Positions 15,087-20,232 of a DNA stretch of 20,232 nucleotides are shown here, one piece after another. The DNA lies in IMG/VR virus record IMGVR_UViG_3300037245_000547, positions 1-20,232 of that record. One strand, given 5' to 3'. Every line of letters begins with the position of its first letter. The first letter of the stretch is position 1. The notes under the pieces were generated by a model. It saw only the letters and a list, made by a program, of their open reading frames with translations, was not told the DNA's origin and ran no database searches. The position numbers and the translations under genes were made by a program. The DNA is from a virus.

Positions 15087-15385
15087 AGCTTTGTCGTGAG
15101 GTTTTCCATTGCACTCTTGCAGAACTCGGCCAGCGTATGTCGGCCAAAGAGTACACTTTATGGATTGCTGAGTACAATATCCGTCCGTTTGGCGAAGAAT
15201 TGCAGGACTATCGAATTGGTATGGTGACGCAGGCTGTCAGAGCTGCTAATTCTAAAGACGCGGTACATATAAAGGATTGCATCCCATTGTATGAAGCCGT
15301 GGAAGAAAAAAAAGAGTTTGATTGGAAAGCGGCAAGTGCCGCATGTAAAGCCCATGCAGTAGCGATGGGCGGTAAGGTAGACTAA
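14712..15385 (+). CDS. Tail assembly chaperone, long (gpGT-like) form by -1 frameshift
   Basis: Reading join(14712..15053, 15053..15385) gives 224 residues: 114 from frame 0, then 110 in the -1 frame, which stays open from 14987 through the overlap. The second part includes REVFHCTLAELGQRMSAKEY and YTLWIAEYNIRPFGEE, the recognisable 'T-domain' pattern of phage tail chaperones (LAEL-x-x-RMS, then W-I-A-x-Y-x-x-x-P-F-G). The family pattern begins upstream of the only ATG in this frame (15137), and that ATG has no Shine-Dalgarno site, so a separate gene is unlikely. In lambda, gpG and gpGT are needed in a fixed ratio; the same is inferred here. The next gene starts at its TAA (TAATG). Confidence 0.85.
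15047..15098 (+). promoter_or_regulatory. Programmed -1 frameshift signal
   Basis: The heptamer A AAA AAC (15047-15053) is in the frame-0 phase needed for tandem -1 slippage. Eleven bases later CACGACAAGC (15065-15074) can pair with GC (15088-15089) and TTGTCGTG (15091-15098). That is eight perfect pairs, two more past a bulged T, and a loop containing the frame-0 stop. Confidence 0.85.
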
Positions 15386-15450
15386 TGGCCACTATCAGTA
15401 CTTTAGCTGTAAACTTAATAGCACGCACCTCATCCTTTGAAAAGGGAATG
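15385..15450 (+). other. Conserved N-terminal segment of the tape measure protein
   Basis: Codons 1-22 encode the S-x-L-x-V-N-L-x-A-R-T-x-x-F-E-K-G pattern seen at the start of many tape measure proteins. It confirms the ATG at 15385 as the true start even though it overlaps the upstream stop. Confidence 0.6.
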
Positions 15451-17295
15451 AAGCGGAGTCGTAATGCGACTAAGAGCTTAAAGGCTACCATTTCGGGTGC
15501 GGTTGGATCGGTCGCTCGCTTCGCTAAAGGTCTTGTGCTGGCTGCTGGGATCGGTGGTATGGGCTTCTTGCTGAAAAGCACGTTGACCACTCTGGATGCT
15601 GTGTCGAAGTTGGCACGTAGGCTGGACATTACTCACGAGGCATTGCTTGGTTTGAGGCACGCCGGAGAGCTTGCAGGCATAAGCGTTCAGGCTATGGATA
15701 AGGCGCTTGAAACCTTTACCCGTAGGATGGGAGAGGTTAAGGCTGGGAGTGGTGAGGCGAAGCGTGGGCTTGAGGCTTTGGGGTTGTCTGCTGAAAAGAT
15801 GATTGCAATGACACCTGATAAGGCTTTGCTTGTCATCGCTGACCGGATCGAGACGCTCGGAACTCAGGCAGAAAAGGCCGCTGCTGCTTACTTCTTATTC
15901 GGCCGTGCGGGTGCTCAGATGCTTAACCTGTTCGAACAAGGTGCAAAGGGTATTGAGGAAGCACAGAAACAGGCGAAGGAACTTGGAATTACACTGGAGG
16001 GCTACGACCTTACGCAGATCGAGGCCGCTAATGATGCAATGTTGAGCTTTAAAAAGTCGATGACTTCGCTTGTTCAGGTGGCAACAATAAGACTTTCACC
16101 TGCCATTACGAAGATCGTTAAGCTGATTACTAAATACAGAGAGCAGATTGTAACCTCAACAAAGAGAACCATTATTTTTATCGCTAAGACTTTCTTGATT
16201 GTTAAAACCATCAAGCTTGTAGGTGGTGCGATTCGTGGACTTATAGCAATATATAAATCACTTGCCGCTGCACAGACAGTCACGCTTGCTCTTGGTGGGC
16301 CTGCTGGATGGGCTACGTTGGCTGCTGGTGTCCTTATCGCCACAGGTGCTATCGTTGGTATCAATAAGGCAATAGACGGCACAATCACGGGCCTTGATAA
16401 GTTATCTAGCAAGCAACAGCAGACCTTAGATGAGGCCAAGCTTGTAGCCGATATTGCCCAGAAACAAAGAATACTCGCAAAACTATCTGCTCCGCGGCAA
16501 GGTTTCGCAAGCGAAGAACTTAGGAGTAGAGTAATTGCTCAACAAAAAAGAGCAATTGAGCGTGCAAAAGAAAGGCTGGTCATATTCCGGCAACAAGCAG
16601 ACGCTAAAGACGCACTTGTAAAGGCTGGTATAGATGAACTATCGCAGCAAAAGAAGTTGAAGGAATTAGAAATAGAGGCAGTAAAGCTTACGGAGGCATT
16701 GCTAACTCCAGCACAAAAACTAAAAGATGAAATAAAACTAATAAATGATTTATACAAAGAGGGTCTCATTACGACAGACCAGCTATTTAAAGCCACAAGG
16801 AAAGTTAGCCTTGGCGGTTTAATAGCAGACGCAGATTCACTTAAGCAGTCATTAAAAACACCACTACAGCTATTGGAAGACCAAGTTAAAAAAATAGGTG
16901 TCCTATTTAATGCGGCACTAATAACCCAAGAGGAGTTTACTAAGGCTACTAATTTGCTTAGCCTTAGAGATTTAGTTGCAGAAGCCAAGCAACTCAAGGA
17001 ATCCATCCTCACGCCAGTTGAATTACAAGGAAGAGAGATAGAGCGGATAAATGAATTACTCGCTAAAGGGTTGATTACGGCAGAAGAACAACAAAAAGCA
17101 CTTGCCGGTGTTGGTGGTGGCGGCGAATTAAAGGGCGGTCGCTTCCAGGAAATCCGCTCAGAGTTTATCGACGTTGCCGCATTGAACGCAGGTAAATCCA
17201 CAAGTGGCGTTGCAAAGACTAACACCTTATTGCAGGAATCAATCGCAATACAATCCAAAACACTTAATGAAATTACAGGGAAAGATGTACTATGA
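15385..17295 (+). CDS. Tail tape measure protein
   Basis: Sets tail length and is expelled during DNA injection. The 636-residue chain is mainly helical. It starts with STLAVNLIARTSSFEKGMKRS in two segments (typical N-terminal motif), followed by DITHEALLGLRHAGELAGIS, FTRRMGEVKAG and LFGRAGAQMLNLFEQG, patterns common to phage tape measures. Two hydrophobic regions (about 262-290 and 300-328) are likely membrane-inserting. From 432 to 577 three 51-residue repeats are seen, each with a 'TP' and 'LIT' landmark. At roughly 0.15 nm per residue the tail would be about 95 nm (inference). The start overlaps the chaperone stop (TAATG), the end overlaps the next gene (ATGA). Confidence 0.92.
   Translation: MATISTLAVNLIARTSSFEKGMKRSRNATKSLKATISGAVGSVARFAKGLVLAAGIGGMGFLLKSTLTTLDAVSKLARRLDITHEALLGLRHAGELAGISVQAMDKALETFTRRMGEVKAGSGEAKRGLEALGLSAEKMIAMTPDKALLVIADRIETLGTQAEKAAAAYFLFGRAGAQMLNLFEQGAKGIEEAQKQAKELGITLEGYDLTQIEAANDAMLSFKKSMTSLVQVATIRLSPAITKIVKLITKYREQIVTSTKRTIIFIAKTFLIVKTIKLVGGAIRGLIAIYKSLAAAQTVTLALGGPAGWATLAAGVLIATGAIVGINKAIDGTITGLDKLSSKQQQTLDEAKLVADIAQKQRILAKLSAPRQGFASEELRSRVIAQQKRAIERAKERLVIFRQQADAKDALVKAGIDELSQQKKLKELEIEAVKLTEALLTPAQKLKDEIKLINDLYKEGLITTDQLFKATRKVSLGGLIADADSLKQSLKTPLQLLEDQVKKIGVLFNAALITQEEFTKATNLLSLRDLVAEAKQLKESILTPVELQGREIERINELLAKGLITAEEQQKALAGVGGGGELKGGRFQEIRSEFIDVAALNAGKSTSGVAKTNTLLQESIAIQSKTLNEITGKDVL
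16678..17115 (+). repeat. Three tandem 51-residue repeats in the tape measure gene
   Basis: The protein repeats at about 432-481, 482-531 and 532-577 share landmarks exactly 51 residues apart: T-P at 441, 492 and 543; L-I-T at 461, 512 and 563. The bases have diverged, so the duplication is old. Confidence 0.75.
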
Positions 17296-18134
17296 GTGTT
17301 CCACATTTATATAACATTAAGGGCGCAAGGGGTTCTTATGATGCTTCGATTAACGGGTATACTTTTATAGTAAAAGCTACACTTACTGGCATTGTTGGCG
17401 TTGGCGACGATGCCGACGTTAAGCAGTTATATGCCTCATTGGTTGACAATGCTATTCCGAATGTTGGCGATGACCTTGGCCTTGCCTTGGACATCTCCGA
17501 CCTTGACGGTTGCTGGCTACGCAACATAGAATCCGACCCGCTTGGTGACGGGCAGTTTTCGCTGACCCTCACTTACCAACAGAGCCAATGGGGGATAATA
17601 CAGGTTGACGTTGGAAGTCAGTTAAGCCAGATCGAGACGACTAACGATATAGATGGCAATGCAATTGAAACCAATTACGAATACCCATCTGATTACGGTG
17701 GTACAGATCCCAATGCAGAGCAGTTGAGATTAAGAGGTACGGGTGAATTAAAACAGGGCGGCACTGTCAATGTGTTCAAGCCCGAAGGCTCAAGGATTTA
17801 CACAGTAAGGGAAACCAATGACCCGTCGATACCGCAGATGCTTTATGAGGGCAAGGTCAATGATGCCACATGGTGGTTTGTTCCTGCTGGCGAATGGCTT
17901 TGTACTTCAATTACCGGAACAAGCGACAATAGCGGCGTACTGGTTACAGTCCCTACTCATTTCGTGAACCGCTACGAATTTCAACGCAAGATAGGCGGAT
18001 GGGATCCCGAAGTTGTTTATTCAGATGACCTTACCGGCGAAAAAGTTCCAGACCCAGTGCCAGGTCTTGGCATTAAAAAGATTCTAGAGTATGACGAATT
18101 TGACTTTACTGACTTATTTCCGACTCCATTTTAA
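17292..18134 (+). CDS. Tail-tip protein of unknown family
   Basis: A 280-residue, beta-rich, acidic protein immediately after the tape measure gene, where distal-tail proteins are usually encoded. I do not recognise a named family. Features: LYNIKGARGSYDASINGYTF near the start (given in part), SLTLTYQQSQWGIIQVDVGS near 90-108, a polar linker with NYEYPSDYGGTDPN, and a second beta domain with TWWFVPAGEWLCTSITG near 194-210. The end is acidic and aromatic (YDEFDFTDLFPTPF). The position suggests the Dit/hub role, but no Dit motif is visible, so this stays an inference. GGGAAAGA lies upstream, and the ATGA overlap couples it to the tape measure gene. Confidence 0.6.
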   Translation: MSVPHLYNIKGARGSYDASINGYTFIVKATLTGIVGVGDDADVKQLYASLVDNAIPNVGDDLGLALDISDLDGCWLRNIESDPLGDGQFSLTLTYQQSQWGIIQVDVGSQLSQIETTNDIDGNAIETNYEYPSDYGGTDPNAEQLRLRGTGELKQGGTVNVFKPEGSRIYTVRETNDPSIPQMLYEGKVNDATWWFVPAGEWLCTSITGTSDNSGVLVTVPTHFVNRYEFQRKIGGWDPEVVYSDDLTGEKVPDPVPGLGIKKILEYDEFDFTDLFPTPF

Positions 18135-18142
18135 AGGCTTAT

Positions 18143-18730
18143 ATGTTTAAGCAATTTAACAAGAAAATATTACCGCAGCTCAATGTCATGTGGCGGCAAC
18201 TCCGTGGCTTGGGGAAGATGACGGGTGATGGCTATATCAACGTGAGGCGTATTGGTGATAACGTAGCCCTTAACTTGAATATCCAGAAGCTAAAGGGTCT
18301 ATTTGGTGGCAGTGGTGCTGGTGGTGGCGCAAGCATGGCCTTTGTCAAGACCGCACCCGGAGCAGTGACTACGGTAGATTGCTTTCTCGGTACAGACACG
18401 ACCGGGACCGAAATAACTGTCAATTGCTCTGTGATCGGTGGGGATGGCAGCGAGGTCTTAAACGAAGCTGTCCCGCGATTAATCGACGGCTCGCTTATAT
18501 TCGTGGAGCAGTTTGGGCCTGATTGGTGGTGTACTACGCCGTTTATCGCTACAGATGATTGTTTATGCGTACAGGAAGACGCGGTATTTACCAGCGTGAC
18601 AATCGACGAAGATGAGAAGTTTACACTAGACGGTGTTGGTGGAGATACATTCATAACGTATGTCTCGGCGGATGCCGAACTTGAGACTACTGTAGACGCG
18701 GTTAAGGTGACGGAAACGAGAGGGGATTAA
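18143..18730 (+). CDS. Tail-associated structural protein, unknown family
   Basis: A 195-residue protein in two parts. Residues 1-50 are basic (FKQFNKKILPQLNVMWRQLRG), then a Gly/Ser/Ala linker (GGSGAGGGAS) leads to a beta-rich part containing FVKTAPGAVTTVDCFLGTD, GTEITVNCSVIGGDG, AVPRLIDGSLIFVEQFGPD and WWCTTPF. Such domains are common in tail-fibre-like proteins of aquatic phages, from memory. AAAGG straddles the previous stop and lies 5 bases before the ATG. The basic N terminus could dock onto the acidic neighbour encoded before it (inference). Receptor binding or tail-tip structure is plausible, but not shown. Confidence 0.55.
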   Translation: MFKQFNKKILPQLNVMWRQLRGLGKMTGDGYINVRRIGDNVALNLNIQKLKGLFGGSGAGGGASMAFVKTAPGAVTTVDCFLGTDTTGTEITVNCSVIGGDGSEVLNEAVPRLIDGSLIFVEQFGPDWWCTTPFIATDDCLCVQEDAVFTSVTIDEDEKFTLDGVGGDTFITYVSADAELETTVDAVKVTETRGD

Positions 18731-18731
18731 A

Positions 18732-19058
18732 ATGGCACATAAAATATTAGTTACCTTAGATACTGGGTCGGGCAGGATAGTGAACACGACACTCCTCACT
18801 GTAGCCGACACGCCATATACAGTTTTGCCCTCAGACCACCATATATCCTGCGACACTGACGGGGGTGCTATTACTGTTAATCTGCCCGCTGGGATTGATG
18901 GCACTGAATATTACATATACAACACAGGCTCATCTGGCTTTGATGTAACTATGTCGCCCAATGGGGCCGAAACATTACTCGGTGATAATTCCGACTACGA
19001 CATACATGACGATTCAGACGAGCAGATAAATTACTTTACGACGAAGGGATGGCGATAA
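18732..19058 (+). CDS. Small tail-fibre-type beta-sandwich protein
   Basis: A 108-residue protein resembling the short repeat-like domains used in phage fibres: VADTPYTVLPSDHHISCDTD, then GGAITVNLPAGIDGTEYYIYN, and GSSGFDVTMSPNGAETLLGD. The order 'pYtVlpsD ... aitVnLPaG ... yyIyNtGs' is a pattern I associate with fibre and appendage proteins of many phages. GAGAGGGG is upstream of the ATG. Its stop overlaps the next start (TAATG at 19056-19060). It may pack against the neighbouring tail proteins or act as a fibre tip; substrate unknown. Confidence 0.6.
   Translation: MAHKILVTLDTGSGRIVNTTLLTVADTPYTVLPSDHHISCDTDGGAITVNLPAGIDGTEYYIYNTGSSGFDVTMSPNGAETLLGDNSDYDIHDDSDEQINYFTTKGWR
19043..19048 (+). 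promoter_or_regulatory. Ribosome binding site selecting the start at 19058
   Basis: GAAGGG lies 9 bases before ATG 19058 but directly abuts the in-frame ATG at 19049. The spacing and the TAATG overlap favour 19058. Confidence 0.6.
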
Positions 19059-19861
19059 TGCCTAATAGAGATTCAGGAACAACAGACTTCTTGCTTGAGG
19101 TTGCTAAGGGTAATATCCCCGGCCACTACGCCGTGAACAAATACGGTAGTTCGTCTAACATTGACACGACCCCGACAGATGTATGGGATCACGCCACGCA
19201 GAACATATGGCTAGCTCCAACGGCAGCACGTATTCACGAGATAGTATCTACAAGCGATGCAGACTCAGATACAGGCGGAGCGATTGCTCAGGGTGCAGGT
19301 GCAAGGACTATCAGGATTTGGGGCTTGCAGGACTGGGACACAGCAGAGACTAGCGAAGATGTAATAATGGATGGAACGGATGGCACTGATACTGTGAACT
19401 CTTATGTCATCATACATAGACTGAAGGTATTGACGACAGGTTCGACTGGGCCATTCGCTAATGTCGGTATTATCTCTGCCGTAGCAGCTGTTGACGGAAC
19501 TACCACGGCCCAGATATTCACTGCAAAAGGACAGACCCAAATGGCAATACTTGGCGTGCCGTCTACACAGCAATTCTTTATGTACGACTTCCACGCATCT
19601 ATCGCAAAAGACTCGCCCGGAGTTACGCCAAAAGCGGGTATAATTATATTCTCAACTGTTGACGTAGAAAATAACCCACAAACCTACTTATTCAAACATA
19701 CAGCGACACGGCAAGGAGACGGAACAACGTCTGGCACGACTCCGTTTATTGTGCCTAAAGACGGTTTTCAAGGGCCGTGTATTATAAAATTAGCAATGGT
19801 GGCAGATACTAATAATTCACTGGGCGACGCTTCATTCGACGGAGTATTGGTAGATAATTAA
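19058..19861 (+). CDS. Phage structural protein with conserved 'TVRIYGLD'-type core, function unknown
   Basis: A 267-residue protein starting MPNRDSGTTDFLLEVAKGNI. The central part, NIDTTPTDVWDHATQNIWLA, IHEIVSTSDADS, GARTIRIWGLQDWDTAETSE and DVIMDGTDGTDTVNSYVIIHR, follows an order I know from uncharacterised virion proteins of many environmental phages ('vdtat.EdvW', 'GartV.I.GLD', 'e.v.lnGt..v.t'). The second half adds IFTAKGQTQMAILGVPS and YDFHASIAKDS, again usual for that group. It is probably an appendage or surface protein near the tail tip. It is neither secreted nor membrane-bound by sequence. It is followed immediately by the next ATG. Confidence 0.6.
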   Translation: MPNRDSGTTDFLLEVAKGNIPGHYAVNKYGSSSNIDTTPTDVWDHATQNIWLAPTAARIHEIVSTSDADSDTGGAIAQGAGARTIRIWGLQDWDTAETSEDVIMDGTDGTDTVNSYVIIHRLKVLTTGSTGPFANVGIISAVAAVDGTTTAQIFTAKGQTQMAILGVPSTQQFFMYDFHASIAKDSPGVTPKAGIIIFSTVDVENNPQTYLFKHTATRQGDGTTSGTTPFIVPKDGFQGPCIIKLAMVADTNNSLGDASFDGVLVDN

Positions 19862-20232
19862 ATGGGCATTAAAGCAGAATACAATCCAAGTACAGGACTA
19901 ATGCACTTCACGGCTGCTACGGGCAAGGTGCAGGTGGTGGACGATGGCATATCGCCTGGGGAACCCTGTGCGTGTACATCTGGAGGTGGGAGCAAACTGC
20001 CGTCAGTTCCAAGTTCCATACATGTTGAGTTTACAGGTTGGACTAATTGTACTGAATGTTATGGGCGAAAGGTAGGGTGTATTGGGTCAGTAAGATTCAC
20101 TAGCCTAACCATAGGCTCGGGAGACTTACAATGGGACAACAACTGTACATATCTAGGTACATTGCCAATTACTGAGCATAGAGAAAATTGGTCCTTTCCG
20201 GATTCTACTTGTGACGGCCCCCCAGACGGTGA
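19862..20232 (+). CDS. Cys-rich tail-region protein, partial (runs off window)
   Basis: An open frame directly following the previous stop (TAA then ATG, no gap). It reads for 123 codons without a stop up to the window edge, so the C terminus is missing. The product starts MGIKAEYNPSTGLMHF and has seven Cys residues: C-A-C at 36-38, then C-x-x-C at 63-66, and single ones at 73, 95 and 117. A Gly/Ser linker (TSGGGSKLPS) precedes a beta-type domain beginning SIHVEFTGW. Paired Cys could bind a metal or form disulphides in the mature virion. Similar Cys-rich beta proteins are found, from memory, in phage-like regions of Planctomycetes. No Shine-Dalgarno site is obvious; coupling to the preceding stop is likely. 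Confidence 0.6.
   Translation, partial: MGIKAEYNPSTGLMHFTAATGKVQVVDDGISPGEPCACTSGGGSKLPSVPSSIHVEFTGWTNCTECYGRKVGCIGSVRFTSLTIGSGDLQWDNNCTYLGTLPITEHRENWSFPDSTCDGPPDG

Noticed and set aside
15137-15385. Independent 82-residue gene starting at ATG 15137
   Set aside because: No ribosome site precedes it, and the family pattern begins before that ATG in the same frame. The -1 frameshift explains it better.
16539-17306. 255-residue open frame on the minus strand within the tape measure gene
   Set aside because: It is the antisense shadow of a well-supported tape measure gene. It is rich in Ser/Phe/Cys/Pro as expected for such shadows, has no operon context and no convincing ribosome site.
18232-18654. 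140-residue minus-strand frame
   Set aside because: It lies wholly opposite a coupled tail gene and has a Pro/Ser/Thr-rich composition typical of an antisense frame.
1-20232. CRISPR arrays, tRNA or rRNA genes, insertion sequences, attachment sites
   Set aside because: No regularly spaced direct repeats, cloverleaf-type sequences, transposase genes or terminal inverted repeats were seen. The window is almost fully occupied by virion genes.

Overview
The window is a contiguous stretch of the late (virion) region of a tailed double-stranded DNA phage or prophage. All supported genes lie on the + strand. They are tightly packed, with many ATGA or TAATG start/stop overlaps, good Shine-Dalgarno sites and the standard bacterial code. 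The gene order is that of a siphovirus with an HK97-type head: small and large terminase, portal, capsid protease, major capsid protein, head-tail connectors, tail terminator, tail tube, frameshifted tail assembly chaperones, tape measure, tail tip. No sheath gene sits next to the tube gene, which argues against a contractile tail. No integrase, repressor, lysis or replication gene is present, so lifestyle cannot be judged. Composition by eye is moderate GC (not computed). The capsid and tail-tip proteins resemble, from memory only, phage-like proteins of Planctomycetes and related aquatic bacteria; the host assignment is weak.

Layout. 31-1167: a ParB-domain/DNA methyltransferase fusion. 1209-3319: packaging motor (P27-type TerS and TerL). 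3319-7679: portal with a C-terminal extension, S49-family capsid protease, HK97-fold major capsid protein, and a probable head accessory protein. 7685-7726: a long hairpin. 7751-9038: a 30-residue membrane microprotein and an unusual methyltransferase-glycosyltransferase fusion. 9035-10596: a 51-residue protein and three head-tail joining proteins. 10660-13382: an accessory block (small membrane protein, a right-handed beta-helix protein with an inserted carbohydrate-binding-like module, and a duplicated-domain protein). 13379-14685: an FN3-tail terminator fusion and the tail tube. 14712-15385: tail assembly chaperones joined by a -1 frameshift at A AAA AAC followed by a stem-loop. 15385-17295: tape measure protein with three 51-residue repeats. 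17292-20232: tail-tip and appendage proteins with no recognisable lambda M/L/K/I/J counterparts; the last, Cys-rich gene runs off the end.

How the genes work together. TerS and TerL pump DNA through the portal into a shell of capsid protein matured by the S49 protease. The connectors close the head and accept a tail built on the tape measure with the help of the chaperone pair. The methyltransferase at the start may protect virion DNA. The methyltransferase-glycosyltransferase and the beta-helix/CBM-like protein point to modification or binding of surface glycans. The most notable points are the complete frameshift signal, the methyltransferase-glycosyltransferase fusion, the CBM-like insertion in a beta-helix protein inside the head-tail module, and the FN3-tail terminator fusion.
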